The notes: generated by a model not told the origin, from the letters alone. Shown: positions 18,705 through 31,158, counted from the stretch's first letter. The stretch is 64,000 nucleotides of DNA from Yersinia alsatica (GCF_902170305.1 NZ_CABHWW010000011.1:124001-188000); one strand, 5' to 3'. Numbers and translations are program-made.

Positions 18705-18741
18705 GATTCTCTCCATGAATTAATCATTGGTAGAATAATCA

Positions 18742-18770
18742 TGTGCTATTTAGCACACAGGTAATTGTGC
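18742..18770 (-). promoter_or_regulatory. Competing hairpins in the mgtC leader
   Basis: On the minus strand GCACA (18770-18766) can pair with TGTGC (18757-18753), and the same TGTGC, within TGTGCTA, can instead pair with TAGCACA (18748-18742). The pairings are mutually exclusive and lie 40-65 bases upstream of the mgtC start. This resembles the switching stems of other mgtA/mgtC leaders, but folding has not been computed. Confidence 0.5.
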
Positions 18771-18869
18771 TGATATATACCCGAAGGAAATCAGCAATAA
18801 CCGGTATTAGTGCCTGGAGGAAAGAGTGCGTGGTTGTTAAATACCATAATAAAAACCCGAATTAATACC

Positions 18870-18888
18870 CTCGATGAAATTCATCGAG
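18870..18888 (-). repeat. Hairpin in the mgtC leader
   Basis: CTCGATGA and TCATCGAG form a perfect 8-bp stem with a 3-base loop. On the minus strand a GGGTTTTTATT tract follows 12 bases later, so it could act as a weak attenuator. Confidence 0.5.
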
Positions 18889-18981
18889 TTAAATAATTTA
18901 TTGGGTGTGCACAGCTCAGGAAATACAGAGAGGGTGCTGCCCGCCATTTTTCGGCAAGCAACAAATCAGTCGGGAGATGAG

Positions 18982-19023
18982 TTAGCTTGCCTTGCTTATT
19001 TGACTACTACTTTGCGTATCCAT
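18982..19023 (-). CDS. Candidate 13-codon leader peptide of mgtC
   Basis: An ORF of 13 codons, MDTQSSSQISKAS, starts about 40 bases after the inferred mgtC transcription start and has a clear GGTGGAG ribosome-binding sequence 6 bases before its ATG. Salmonella mgtC also carries short leader ORFs whose translation controls read-through into mgtC. This peptide is not similar to those I remember. Translation is inferred only from the ribosome-binding site and position. Confidence 0.45.
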   Translation of the reverse strand: MDTQSSSQISKAS

Positions 19024-19089
19024 TAGTTTCTCCACCGAAATTTTCCAAGAGTATAGTTGCGGGTGATAATTATGTAAAGGTTATATTTC

Positions 19090-19106
19090 TAAACAAAACT
19101 TAAACC
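19090..19106 (-). promoter_or_regulatory. PhoP box of mgtC
   Basis: On the minus strand the sequence is GGTTTA-AGTTT-TGTTTA, an exact fit to the PhoP direct repeat (G/T)GTTTA-N5-(G/T)GTTTA. A CATAAT -10 candidate follows at 19074-19069, which puts the start of transcription near 19062 and gives a leader of about 360 bases. Confidence 0.8.
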
Positions 19107-19252
19107 AACTTCTGCCCAATAAATAATAGGGATAATATAATAATATCTTTTTTTAATAATACTTTATTGCCGCATACGATATTTATCAGTCTCAGGCGAA
19201 AAGCTTTCCCACTTGCTACACTGCAAACGTCACGTTATCACTGGAGTTTTTC

Positions 19253-20635
19253 ATGACCACACCACTCACAACAACACTGACACGGCAGTTATGGCAAAGT
19301 TTGGGTTATTCCAACCTCCCTGAGGATCAATTAGTGTTTGTTGCAGAGGAACAACTGCCATCAGTATTTCCGGTAACGCCGTTAGCTTGTGCCGCTATTG
19401 CCACGGCTGGATTAGCTGTTGCAGCATTACTTGAGGCCAAGCACGGCTTAAAACCCATAGTCACGGTTGATAGCCATTTGGCCTCATTATGGTTTGGATG
19501 GTCATTGAAACCGATAAACTGGCAATTACCCTCTGCATGGGATGCCATTGCGGGGGATTATCAGGCCAGTGATGGCTGGATCCGCTTGCACACTAATGTC
19601 CCGCGTCACCGCCTGGCCGTCGAACGTGTTCTAGGCACGCATCAGCATAAAAGTGCCGTAGCTGATGCAGTCAGCCAATGGAAAGCTCATGAGCTCGAAC
19701 AAGCTGTTATTACTGCTGGCGGATGTGCAGCTCAGATGTATTCTCACCAACAATGGCAACAGCATACCCAAGGTGCCAGTGTCACCAGCGAACCCATTTT
19801 TGCGGCGGTTTATCATCCAGAAACTGCTGCGCCCGATTGGGATGTATCACTGGCACAGCCACTAGCGGGTATCCGCGTGTTAGATCTCACTCGCATTCTG
19901 GCGGGGCCGATAGCCACTCGCTTTCTTGCTGGTTGGGGCGCTGACGTGTTGCGCATCGATCCTTTCTCTTGGGATGAACCCGCCGTCGAACCGGAAGTCA
20001 CCCTAGGTAAACGTTGCGCACGGTTAAATCTGAATAATCATCATGACCGCCACATCTTTGAACATTTATTGGGTCAGGCCGATGTCATCATCCATGGCTA
20101 TCGAGCCGGAGCATTAGAGCAGTTGGGTTACGGCCCGGACGAACGGCGCCAGCTATGCCCCGGACTCGTCGATATTTGCCTAAATGCTTATGGCTGGAGC
20201 GGCCCGTGGCGTAACAGGCGCGGTTTTGACAGTTTGGTACAAATGAGCTGTGGCATTGCTGATGCTGGGATGAAATGGCAAAAAGCGCCACATCCTATCC
20301 CTCTACCTGTACAGGCACTGGATCATGCAACAGGCTATTTAATGGCCGCTGCAGCGGTCCAAGGACTGGTTCAGCGACTGACACAAAATAGAGGTTACAG
20401 CGCCCGACTATCTCTGGCTCGTACCGCCGAGATATTGCTTGATGCTCCTTATCATACCGACGACATTAGTTTAAAAGCTATTTGCGCAACGGCTGATGAT
20501 TATCAACCGCAACCCGAAATGACCTACTGGGGTCCGGCGTTACGCTTGCACGCACCAATATCATTATCAAGCACACAGTGTCATTGGAGGCTGCCTGCCT
20601 CACCTCTCGGAAAAGCAACAGCCCAGTGGCTGTAA
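19253..20635 (+). CDS. CoA-transferase family III (CaiB/BaiF-like) protein
   Basis: This 460-residue protein has the family III core from about residue 205, with GIRVLDLTRILAGPIATRFLAGWGADVLRID split over the typical N-terminal motif, then VDICLNAYGWSGPW and the following GFDSLVQMSCG segment. Members move CoA between carboxylic acids without ping-pong half reactions. The first 200 residues are a divergent extra domain, so the protein resembles the longer members rather than 400-residue CaiB or Frc. GGAG lies 8 bases before the ATG. It is a lone gene and its substrate is not evident. Confidence 0.75.
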   Translation: MTTPLTTTLTRQLWQSLGYSNLPEDQLVFVAEEQLPSVFPVTPLACAAIATAGLAVAALLEAKHGLKPIVTVDSHLASLWFGWSLKPINWQLPSAWDAIAGDYQASDGWIRLHTNVPRHRLAVERVLGTHQHKSAVADAVSQWKAHELEQAVITAGGCAAQMYSHQQWQQHTQGASVTSEPIFAAVYHPETAAPDWDVSLAQPLAGIRVLDLTRILAGPIATRFLAGWGADVLRIDPFSWDEPAVEPEVTLGKRCARLNLNNHHDRHIFEHLLGQADVIIHGYRAGALEQLGYGPDERRQLCPGLVDICLNAYGWSGPWRNRRGFDSLVQMSCGIADAGMKWQKAPHPIPLPVQALDHATGYLMAAAAVQGLVQRLTQNRGYSARLSLARTAEILLDAPYHTDDISLKAICATADDYQPQPEMTYWGPALRLHAPISLSSTQCHWRLPASPLGKATAQWL

Positions 20636-20761
20636 CCCCCTTGCCCTAGCCTGTGCAACTGTGTACAGCGCTGGGGAAGCCCTCTATCAAGTCATTGACA
20701 CAATTACAGAAATGTAATGTATCTTTAGTTCAAATTGCGATCACGGTCTCATTTATAGCTC

Positions 20762-20788
20762 TAACTATTTTAGGGCCTTTGCCGATAG
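20762..20788 (+). promoter_or_regulatory. FliA (sigma-28) promoter candidate for the chemoreceptor
   Basis: TAACTATT, an 11-base spacer and GCCGATAG match the sigma-28 consensus TAAAGTTT-N11-GCCGATAA at 5 of 8 and 7 of 8 positions with exact spacing. It lies 176 bases upstream of the methyl-accepting protein and fits late flagellar regulation. I see nothing else of note in 20636-20964. Confidence 0.65.
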
Positions 20789-20964
20789 GTTCTTAAAGGA
20801 CTGTGAAAATTATTTCAATTATAGGGGTGGATTAACTTTAAGTAGCGATGCCTATATCCGGAGTCACTGGTGTTGCCATTCGTCAGTCAACAGCACGGTA
20901 GCATCAAGTCAGGATATATCAGGCAAGGACCTTTCCTCGAGCGACTATAGAAACGGAACTAACA

Positions 20965-22704
20965 ATGAAACGTGGAAGTACGCATAACCCATCGGATATA
21001 AAAATAGCGCCAGAACATAATAAAGATACGAAAGTATTATTTGTTAATAATATGCGTCTGGTCACTCTGTTTATTGCCATTTTGGCGGGAATACTGCTGT
21101 TATTTGCAGCGGCAATTGGTACCTCTGGCTACTTTTTAAAACAAAGTAATCAATCGCTGGAAGAAGCGACTCAAGAACTGGATATCCGTCTGGGCCTGTC
21201 TAACAGCTCGAACCACCTGCGTACAGCACGCCTTATTTTGATTCAAGCGGCATCATCGGCACGTATCGGTGATACTCAAGGTTATCAACAAGGTCTGAAA
21301 AATGCAGAAAGTCTTATTTCACAATCTCAGCAAATGTTTAACCTCTACTATAACCGTCCTATTAAATCCGAAACCGACACAGCCTTAGATGCACCACTAA
21401 AAAAAGCTTATGAAGAGTATCGCGACGACGGAATGAAACTCATGCTGGCCGCGACCAAAGAGGGGCATTTTGAAGAAGTCATCTCGCTAGAAGCAGAAAA
21501 ACTCAATCAGTTAGATGACGCCTACAATGAGCCACTGTTAAAAGCAGTTAAATATCGTACTGAGCGTGCTAATCAAATCAATCTGGCAGCTCAACAAGAA
21601 GCACGCCTGGGTTACATTCTGATGGGGGGAGCCTTTATTCTCGCCTTGCTGCTGACAGTCATTGCTTTCTTGGTGATCAGCAAAGTGATTATCAAGCCGA
21701 TTAACTGGCTGGTAGAGCGGATCCAGCGTATTGCTCAAGGTGATTTAACCCAGAGTTCAGTTTCGTTTGGCCGCAATGAAATCGGTGTACTAGGCAACAA
21801 CATTCAGCAAATGCAGGATTCACTATCCTCAACTGTTGAAGCCGTTCGCAGCAGCGCCGAATCTATCTATCAAGGCTCCAGTGAAATTGCATTGGGCAAT
21901 ACTGACCTTTCCGCCCGAACCGAGCAACAAGCGGCGTCACTTGAGCAAACAGCCGCCAGCATGGAGCAACTTACCGCCACAGTGAAGCAGAATGCGGAAA
22001 ATGCACACCATGCCAGCCAACTGGCGGCTAACGCATCAGGAAAAGCGGCTCAAGGTGGTGATATCGTTAACGATGTTGTCAGCACCATGGATAAAATATC
22101 TCTCAGCTCAATGAAAATTGCTGAAATCACCAATGTCATTAACAGCATTGCATTCCAAACCAATATCCTAGCATTAAATGCAGCCGTTGAGGCTGCCCGC
22201 GCGGGTGAGCAAGGCCGTGGGTTTGCCGTGGTGGCCAGTGAGGTTCGTAATCTGGCGCAGCGTAGTGCTGATGCTGCCAAAGAAATTGAGTCATTAATTG
22301 AAGCTTCAGTTGATCTTATTGGCGATGGCTCAATTCTTGTGTCCGATGCAGGTAAGACTATGAAAGAGATAGTCACTGCTGTCACCCATGTAACTGATAT
22401 TATGGGTGAAATTGCATCGGCATCTGATGAGCAAAGCCGCGGTATTAGTCAGGTGGCGCAAGCCGTGTCCGAAATGGACAACGTGACACAGCAGAACGCC
22501 TCTTTAGTACAGGAAGCCTCCGCAGCGGCAGCATCTCTGGAGCAACAAGCTGAAGTATTGACTCAAGCGGTCGCGGTATTCCATTTGAAGGGACGCAACT
22601 CATCCACGGCGCTTAAAAACCCAGCACCGATGTCGACAGCCCAGAATAAAACCAGCACCAATAAAAAGTCAGGTGATGACTCATTGAATTGGGAAACCTT
22701 CTAA
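20965..22704 (+). CDS. Methyl-accepting chemotaxis protein
   Basis: This 579-residue receptor senses a ligand in the periplasm and controls CheA. It has a cytoplasmic N-terminal extension of about 30 residues, TM1 (about 32-55), a four-helix-bundle periplasmic sensor domain, TM2 (about 215-238), HAMP (to about 290), and the signalling domain with the tip [20 protein letters not shown] and [14 protein letters not shown]. The last five residues, NWETF, are the CheR/CheB docking peptide found on major receptors such as Tar and Tsr. The ligand is not assignable. A FliA promoter and a terminator flank it, so it is monocistronic. Confidence 0.92.
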   Translation: MKRGSTHNPSDIKIAPEHNKDTKVLFVNNMRLVTLFIAILAGILLLFAAAIGTSGYFLKQSNQSLEEATQELDIRLGLSNSSNHLRTARLILIQAASSARIGDTQGYQQGLKNAESLISQSQQMFNLYYNRPIKSETDTALDAPLKKAYEEYRDDGMKLMLAATKEGHFEEVISLEAEKLNQLDDAYNEPLLKAVKYRTERANQINLAAQQEARLGYILMGGAFILALLLTVIAFLVISKVIIKPINWLVERIQRIAQGDLTQSSVSFGRNEIGVLGNNIQQMQDSLSSTVEAVRSSAESIYQGSSEIALGNTDLSARTEQQAASLEQTAASMEQLTATVKQNAENAHHASQLAANASGKAAQGGDIVNDVVSTMDKISLSSMKIAEITNVINSIAFQTNILALNAAVEAARAGEQGRGFAVVASEVRNLAQRSADAAKEIESLIEASVDLIGDGSILVSDAGKTMKEIVTAVTHVTDIMGEIASASDEQSRGISQVAQAVSEMDNVTQQNASLVQEASAAAASLEQQAEVLTQAVAVFHLKGRNSSTALKNPAPMSTAQNKTSTNKKSGDDSLNWETF

Positions 22705-22755
22705 GTTATCACTAGCAATAATTCAGCCGAGCTATGATTTATAAAAATAGATAAC

Positions 22756-22796
22756 AAAACCGGAGGCAAGGTATCCACCTTCCTCCGGTTTTTTAT
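22756..22796 (+). terminator. Terminator after the chemoreceptor
   Basis: AAAACCGGAGG (22756-22766) pairs perfectly with CCTCCGGTTTT (22782-22792), followed by more T residues. The A-rich left flank makes it usable for dsrB on the minus strand as well. Confidence 0.85.
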
Positions 22797-22838
22797 TACT
22801 GCTCGATAACCACCCAGCAGCTAAAAGGGTCAAGAACA

Positions 22839-23030
22839 CTACTTATGCAGTGGCTCAACAAAGGTGCCATCATGGCTGTCAATTTCATTAAAGAACCAGA
22901 CGCCCGCAGGATAATCCTCTAGCGAAACTAAGTACATGACGCCCTCGCTAAACTGTTCCACCTCTAAAACAACCCCTTCACGTCGTGGGCCGCCATCGGT
23001 TTTTACTGTCACCCGATCATTCACTTTCAT
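22839..23030 (-). CDS. dsrB: DsrB family protein
   Basis: A 63-residue protein starting [19 protein letters not shown], matching E. coli DsrB, which lies next to rcsA there. It has a small KOW/SH3-like beta fold with [16 protein letters not shown]-type sequence (here [19 protein letters not shown]). Function is unknown. The ATG at 23030 is chosen over longer in-frame starts because it matches the family N terminus and AAAGGTAAT precedes it. No rcsA gene adjoins it here. Confidence 0.85.
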   Translation of the reverse strand: MKVNDRVTVKTDGGPRREGVVLEVEQFSEGVMYLVSLEDYPAGVWFFNEIDSHDGTFVEPLHK

Positions 23031-23228
23031 GATATTACCTTTGGTTAAATCAATGTTGCTAGTGTAGTACAGAATCAGGTGAGAATGATAAGGTTTACGC
23101 GCACTCAACGGTATGCTTTTGATGATAATATTGAAGGGAAATATTCACGCAGAGGATTAGTTAGGTAAATCAGCGAATCGATGTAGAGGGAGTGTTAATT
23201 GATTGGATTTTGCTTTGCACTAGAAAGT

Positions 23229-23256
23229 AAAAAACCCGCCTTAGCGGGTTTTTTTA
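23229..23256 (-). terminator. Terminator after the cold-shock gene
   Basis: AACCCGC (23233-23239) pairs with GCGGGTT (23244-23250) and is flanked by A-rich and T-rich runs, so it can work in both directions. It lies 18 bases past the csp stop. Confidence 0.85.
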
Positions 23257-23274
23257 TAATCAGCCAAAGGCCAA

Positions 23275-23487
23275 TTAGATTGCAGTTACGTTTGCTGCAG
23301 ACGGACCTTTAGCACCGTTCTCGATAGAGAACTGTACGTTCTGGCCTTCAGCCAGGGTCTTGAAACCTTGATCTTGGATTGCAGAGAAGTGAACGAACAC
23401 GTCTTTGCTGCCATCAGCTGGAGTGATGAAACCGAAGCCTTTAGACTCGTTGAACCACTTTACTTGACCTTTCATCATGTTAGACAT
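23275..23487 (-). CDS. CspA-family cold-shock protein
   Basis: The 70-residue protein is a single cold-shock domain that binds single-stranded RNA and DNA and acts as an RNA chaperone. RNP1 (KGFGFITP) and RNP2 (VFVHFSAI) are intact. The N terminus [20 protein letters not shown] and the sequence [13 protein letters not shown] place it with CspA/CspB-type proteins, though I cannot decide which paralogue. AAGGAAAT precedes the ATG. A long untranslated leader upstream suggests cold-inducible post-transcriptional control. Confidence 0.92.
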   Translation of the reverse strand: MSNMMKGQVKWFNESKGFGFITPADGSKDVFVHFSAIQDQGFKTLAEGQNVQFSIENGAKGPSAANVTAI

Positions 23488-23830
23488 GTGTATTTCCTTT
23501 ATTAAAAAATTTTGCCACCATGGGCGTGTTATAGCCGGTTATCAGTCGTTACTTATGGAGGCACTATGAAGGAAATTCGTCAGTGAAGAGCTATCAACGA
23601 TAACGCTTTAAATATGAACCACTTTACTCAAGATGTCGTGCATAAATAGGTCTGTACCACAGGCCGAGACGCATTAACTCATGACCGGCTTTTAATAGCA
23701 ACTCTTTTTAGCAGGCAAACTACAGATTCTTGTTTGTATGACTAAAATAAAGCCAAAAAAGCTATTTATTATACTCTTGAAGCTTTGTTTTACACATAAT
23801 AATCACCAGAATTATTATTAATAGGTGGCG
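23488..23830 (-). promoter_or_regulatory. Long leader and promoter of the cold-shock gene
   Basis: On the minus strand a TATAAT -10 lies at 23773-23768 with a poor -35 (TGTGTA). The start near 23761 gives a leader of roughly 270 bases without an ORF, the size of leaders in cold-inducible csp genes. I did not recognise a clear cold box. Confidence 0.45.
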
Positions 23831-23928
23831 GCACCGCAGCGCTTTTAGTCTCAACAGAGTAAAAATATCTTCAACAGCCTATTTTCATCATCTTTGCGGG
23901 GAGCGGCTGAAAGTTTATCTATTGAATT

Positions 23929-23937
23929 TGCTATAAT
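23929..23937 (+). promoter_or_regulatory. Extended -10 promoter of lacI
   Basis: TGCTATAAT carries the extended -10 TG and a consensus TATAAT, 30 bases before the lacI start. No good -35 is visible. A weak constitutive repressor promoter is expected. Confidence 0.55.
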
Positions 23938-23966
23938 AAGCAGCCATCTATACCTGAGAGGAATAC

Positions 23967-25001
23967 ATGAAAGCCAAGTCTGCCACTTTAGATGATGTTG
24001 CGCGCCAGGCTGGTGTTTCATATCAAACTGTATCTCGCGTTCTAAACCAGGCACCGCATGTTTCGCCAAAAACTCGCCATAAGGTGGAGTTAGCGATGAC
24101 TGAGTTGAACTACGTCCCTAACCGGGTTGCTCAGCAGCTTGCGGGAAAGCATAGCCTAACACTAGGACTAGCCACCACCGACCTCTCCTTGCATGCTCCT
24201 TCACAGATAGCGGCGGCTATTAAACGAAAGGCCCGTGAATTGGGATATAACGTCGTTATTGCTATGATTGATGACCATAGTGAACATGCCTGTCAACAAG
24301 CCATCAATGAGCTATTGGCTCAACGGGTTGATGGCATTCTAGTTAATGTCCCTTTAAAACCGAAGCGCAGCCAGAAGATTGCCCAGCAATGCGCTGATAC
24401 CCCAGTACTTTTTCTTGATGTAGACCCGCAATCTGCCGCGTTTAGTGTTTTATTCGATCCTAAATTAGGGGCAATTCAGGGGGCTGAGCACCTGATTGCA
24501 TTAGGCCACCAACAAATTGTATTTATCTGCGGGCCGAAAGACGCGATTTCTGCCCAATTACGTTATCAGGGATGGTTACAAGCGCTCAGTACCGCCTCAT
24601 TAGTTCCGCAAGCGGTCTATTATGGAGAATGGAACGCTCGAAGTGGTTATCAGGCAGCACAGAAACTCCTTACCAGCAATATCCCCTTTAGCGCCATTTT
24701 AGTTGCTAACGACCAAATGGCACTGGGAGTGCTACGCGCCCTGCATGAGCACAATATCGATGTGCCAAGTCGAGTTTCGGTGATTGGTTATGATGACACC
24801 GACGACAGCGCCTACTTTCATCCCCCACTGACGACGATCAGACAAAATTTTAAATTATTAGGTGAAGAAAGTGTTTCTCGCCTAATTGTCAGACTGCACC
24901 ACACCATTGAGCCTCTTTCTGAGTCTTTGCTGTTGGCCACCGAACTGACGATACGCCAAACAACTGCCATATTTAATCCTAAAGCGCGTGAAAGTGAATA
25001 A
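23967..25001 (+). CDS. lacI: LacI-type lactose repressor
   Basis: This 344-residue regulator starts with the LacI helix-turn-helix (ATLDDVARQAGVSYQTVSRVLNQ in residues about 6-28). The hinge helix PNRVAQQLAGKHS follows near residue 50, then the periplasmic-binding-protein-like sugar domain with SVIGYDDTDDSAYFHPPLTT near 270. Recognition-helix residues YQTVSRV are those of E. coli LacI, which agrees with the near-canonical lac operator upstream of lacZ. The 149-base gap to lacZ holds the operator. Confidence 0.93.
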   Translation: MKAKSATLDDVARQAGVSYQTVSRVLNQAPHVSPKTRHKVELAMTELNYVPNRVAQQLAGKHSLTLGLATTDLSLHAPSQIAAAIKRKARELGYNVVIAMIDDHSEHACQQAINELLAQRVDGILVNVPLKPKRSQKIAQQCADTPVLFLDVDPQSAAFSVLFDPKLGAIQGAEHLIALGHQQIVFICGPKDAISAQLRYQGWLQALSTASLVPQAVYYGEWNARSGYQAAQKLLTSNIPFSAILVANDQMALGVLRALHEHNIDVPSRVSVIGYDDTDDSAYFHPPLTTIRQNFKLLGEESVSRLIVRLHHTIEPLSESLLLATELTIRQTTAIFNPKARESE

Positions 25002-25062
25002 ATGCGATCACTCTCGACTATTTAACCCGCCGCTGTTTACTTTACTTTCTGCTGAATCCATC

Positions 25063-25096
25063 TTGACTGCATCGAAATTGTGAGCGCATAACATTT
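25063..25096 (+). promoter_or_regulatory. lacZ promoter and lac operator
   Basis: TTGACT at 25063-25068 and CATAAC at 25087-25092 (18-base spacer) form the candidate core promoter. Over it lies AAATTGTGAGCGCATAACAT (from 25075), which matches the E. coli lacO1 left arm AATTGTGAGCG exactly and most of the right arm. LacI bound here would block RNA polymerase. Confidence 0.8.
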
Positions 25097-25114
25097 ATTT
25101 TTATCGCTGACTAA

Positions 25115-28300
<3,186 letters not shown>

Positions 28301-28665
28301 TCAGATGGTATAAAGTCCGGTTTTTATTGGGGTGAAGTAAATTCAGTAATTGTTTTCTGTGATTTCGGATTTATACCTATATCGCCCCAAGAGGAAGCCT
28401 TCTAGTATCAAGGTGTTCCAAACATCTCTTAGTCTTGATTGCAGCCATGCAATAGTCATACATGTACAACTCCTTTGCAAATTTATGCGCCCCCTATCGG
28501 GCGCTTTTTTTGCTTTCTACTCCTGCGATACCCTCAAGTTTTTAAACTATTGTCATCACTTAAGCACATTCTCGCCATGAACTATTTCTATTGCGGGACT
28601 AAGATAGTCATTCGGTTATTAGCATAGCTATTGACTTAGTATCTTCATGCGACAAGAGGAATATT
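28301..28665. other. Non-coding gap after lacZ
   Basis: 365 bases hold only the terminator at 28487-28511 and the promoter region of the next gene. The short open frames here lack ribosome-binding sites and cross the terminator. No trace of lacY is seen. Confidence 0.5.
28487..28511 (+). terminator. Intrinsic terminator
   Basis: GCGCCC (28487-28492) and GGGCGC (28499-28504) form a GC stem with a 6-base loop followed by seven T residues. It terminates plus-strand transcription after lacZ. Confidence 0.85.
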
Positions 28666-29676
28666 ATGACATCGTTAACTCATCTCCCGGCAAATATGGT
28701 CGCGATTGAAATCACCCAAACTGGTGGTCCAGAAGTTCTTGTTCCAGTAAAAAGACCGACACCTATGCCCGCTGCGGGCGAAATATTAGTTAAGGTTTCA
28801 GCCGCTGGAGTTAACCGCCCTGATGTCATGCAGCGTCGCGGGCAATATGCTCCACCACCCGGAGCATCAGATATTCCAGGGTTAGAAGTCGCAGGTGTGG
28901 TCGTTGCTCTCGCCGCCGGTGTTAGCCGCTTTAAGATTGGGGATAAAGTCTGTGGGCTCATCGCAGGGGGTGGTTATGCCCAATACTGTGTCATACATGA
29001 AACTAATGCCTTGCCTATCCCTAACAACCTGACAGAAATAGAAGCCGCCGCCCTGCCAGAGACATTCTTCACTGTGTGGACCAATTTATTCCAGCGCGGC
29101 CATTTTACTGCCGGTAAGACAGTATTAATTCACGGAGGCTCTTCGGGTATCGGAACCACGGCCATCTTATTAAGTAAGGCATTCGGTGCAAAAACAGTTA
29201 TTGTTACCGTCGGTTCCGAAGAAAAACGTCAGGCATGTCTGGCGTTAGGTGCCGATATTGCCATTAACTATCATACAGAAGACTTTGTCGCTGAAACCAA
29301 GCGGGCCACCGCAGGAAAAGGCGCTGATGTTATTGTTGATTTAATTGCTGGCGATTATGTCGCGCGTAACTACGACGCTGCTGCTATGAATGGTCGTATT
29401 GTTCAGATTGGTACGCAGAATGGCAATGCCAAAGATCTAAACTTTATGTTGATGCTGTTAAAACGCCTCACACATACAGGCTCAACTTTGCGCTCACGCA
29501 GTGTGGCAGAAAAAGCGCTCATCGCCAAAGAGCTGGAGCAACAAGTTTGGCCGCTGCTGGGTCAGAACAAAATGAAACCGCAAATATTTCAGACGTTCCC
29601 ATTGGAAGATGCAGCAAAGGCCCATGAATTGATGGAAAGCAGTACACATATTGGTAAAATTGTGCTGACCGCTTAG
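28666..29676 (+). CDS. NAD(P)H-quinone oxidoreductase, PIG3/QOR family
   Basis: This 336-residue zinc-free medium-chain reductase belongs to the PIG3-type quinone oxidoreductases. Marks are AGVNRPDVMQRRGQYAPPPG near residue 48, GLEVAGVV near 69, the NADPH-binding IHGGSSGIGTTAI near 146 and the C-terminal KAHELMESSTHIGKIVL. It would reduce quinones or related carbonyls with NADPH in the cytoplasm. AAGAGG lies 8 bases before the ATG. It is monocistronic. Confidence 0.88.
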   Translation: MTSLTHLPANMVAIEITQTGGPEVLVPVKRPTPMPAAGEILVKVSAAGVNRPDVMQRRGQYAPPPGASDIPGLEVAGVVVALAAGVSRFKIGDKVCGLIAGGGYAQYCVIHETNALPIPNNLTEIEAAALPETFFTVWTNLFQRGHFTAGKTVLIHGGSSGIGTTAILLSKAFGAKTVIVTVGSEEKRQACLALGADIAINYHTEDFVAETKRATAGKGADVIVDLIAGDYVARNYDAAAMNGRIVQIGTQNGNAKDLNFMLMLLKRLTHTGSTLRSRSVAEKALIAKELEQQVWPLLGQNKMKPQIFQTFPLEDAAKAHELMESSTHIGKIVLTA

Positions 29677-29712
29677 CGTGGTTTCGACCTATAACTGCCC
29701 GTATCGTGAAGA

Positions 29713-29754
29713 TTCATCAGGTGAAAGTTGAAGTGATTGCTTTCACCTGATGAA
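29713..29754 (+). terminator. Long hairpin after the quinone reductase
   Basis: TTCATCAGGTGAAAG (29713-29727) pairs perfectly with CTTTCACCTGATGAA (29740-29754). The stem is 15 bp with a 12-base loop but an A/T-mixed, not T-only, flank follows. Confidence 0.65.
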
Positions 29755-29907
29755 TAAATAAAATAGTGATATTGCTCCCGCTTAGCTATAACAGTTTTGC
29801 AAACTAATTCATCGAATTGATATACCTTAAATTTAACTTTTCATGCTAATCTATAACAAGCCATTATGGTTTAATTTTTATGCGCTATTAAATACAAGGT
29901 CATAATT

Positions 29908-30441
29908 ATGGACATAATTAAAAAAATATTAATCGACGACATCGCAAGAATAAACCAGAAAGAAAATAGAGATGGCCGGTTAAAATTTAACAGCGATTTT
30001 GTCTACAAACATCCCTACCTCTGCCTGGCGATGTTGATCTCATACTTTTTTGTATTAGTTTTAATGTACTTAACACCTTACTTTGGTACTGGCTATATGA
30101 TCGCCTTTACCGTTTTCTTTGTCTTGATGTCAGCCGTTCTGATGATGGAAATCAAACCCGTATTTAAGTTTGATGATATTGGCATTCTTGATTTACGTGT
30201 TTGTTATAACGGCGAATGGTTCTTCAGTCGCGCATTATCAAGCCAAGCAATTGATGAAATACTTAATAATAAAAATATCAGTGATGATTTTAAGCTGCGA
30301 TTTAAAAATATAATTAGTAATAAAGGTGAAATAGACTTTTATGATGTCTATGATTTAGCCTATTTGCAAAAAAAGTCGATGCGAAGCAATGAACTGAATG
30401 ATACCGCATCATTAGCCAGTACATCGGCGATCAGACAATAA
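29908..30441 (+). CDS. ylaC: YlaC-family inner-membrane protein
   Basis: The 177-residue protein matches E. coli YlaC in layout: a charged N-terminal part, two adjacent membrane helices (about 36-57 and 62-83), then a soluble domain with DIGILDLRVCYNGEWFFSR, where CYNGEW is the family hallmark. Function is unknown. The tail after residue 160 is longer than in E. coli. The gene is AT-rich and monocistronic, with a terminator hairpin after it. Confidence 0.8.
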   Translation: MDIIKKILIDDIARINQKENRDGRLKFNSDFVYKHPYLCLAMLISYFFVLVLMYLTPYFGTGYMIAFTVFFVLMSAVLMMEIKPVFKFDDIGILDLRVCYNGEWFFSRALSSQAIDEILNNKNISDDFKLRFKNIISNKGEIDFYDVYDLAYLQKKSMRSNELNDTASLASTSAIRQ

Positions 30442-30458
30442 TCAGCAACATTCAGCAT

Positions 30459-30502
30459 ACTCATACCCAGCCAGAGACCAGGTGAGGTATGAGTTTATCT
30501 TT
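30459..30502 (+). terminator. Terminator after ylaC
   Basis: ACTCATACC (30459-30467) pairs with GGTATGAGT (30486-30494), and TTATCTTTT follows. Confidence 0.7.
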
Positions 30503-30699
30503 TAGCCAAAATTAGGCTTCCAATCATTAAATCTTGGTAACCCTCATTGAGGTCATCGCCAGCTTTATCATCATTAGCAACTGTCGAAAACTTACCTTTT
30601 ATTGACCTGACATATTCTTTTTGCTAGGTAAATATCGTTAATAAATCAAAATGATGCCTATAATAACGCTATTGTATCTAATAATAAGAGGCGACAGGC

Positions 30700-31158
30700 A
30701 TGGACAAAATTGACGAACAATTGATTGCAATTTTAGCAGACAACGCACGGATATCCCTGAAAGACCTGTCTCAGCAAGTCAACCTCTCCTCCCCCAGTAC
30801 ATCCGAGCGCCTAAGACGCCTCGAAGAACGTAATATCATCCGTAGTTATACATTGGATTTGGACCAGCGGGCCTTCGGCTACGGTTTACAAGCCATTGCG
30901 CGTGTGAAGCCTTTACCCGGAATGCGGCACATCACCGAAGAGATGATTAAGGAAACGTTGGAATGTGTCGAATGTGATAAAGTTGCTGGCGACGACTGCT
31001 TTGTTAGCCGCTTATACATTCATTCCATGGATCAATTGGATATCATCATCGATCGCTGGTCAGAACATGCCGAAATCCAGACTTCAATTGTAAAATCCTC
31101 CCCGATTATGCGACGGCTGCCACCATTAGTGCAGATAACGAAGACAAACAAAATCTAA
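30700..31158 (+). CDS. Lrp/AsnC-family transcriptional regulator
   Basis: A 152-residue regulator with an N-terminal winged helix (IDEQLIAILADNARISLKDL, then VNLSSPSTSERLRRLEE as recognition helix) and a C-terminal RAM/ACT domain that usually binds an amino acid. It is a branch of the family distinct from Lrp and AsnC. It stands 78 bases upstream of kdoO on the same strand. No amino-acid exporter adjoins it, so its target is uncertain; autoregulation is likely. Confidence 0.85.
   Translation: MDKIDEQLIAILADNARISLKDLSQQVNLSSPSTSERLRRLEERNIIRSYTLDLDQRAFGYGLQAIARVKPLPGMRHITEEMIKETLECVECDKVAGDDCFVSRLYIHSMDQLDIIIDRWSEHAEIQTSIVKSSPIMRRLPPLVQITKTNKI

Noticed and set aside
18837-18947. 36-codon ORF in the mgtC leader
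   Set aside because: No good ribosome-binding site and its start lies in a stem; mentioned in the leader finding but not called as a gene.
28350-28580. 76-codon open frame after lacZ
   Set aside because: It runs across a strong intrinsic terminator, has no ribosome-binding site and no family resemblance.
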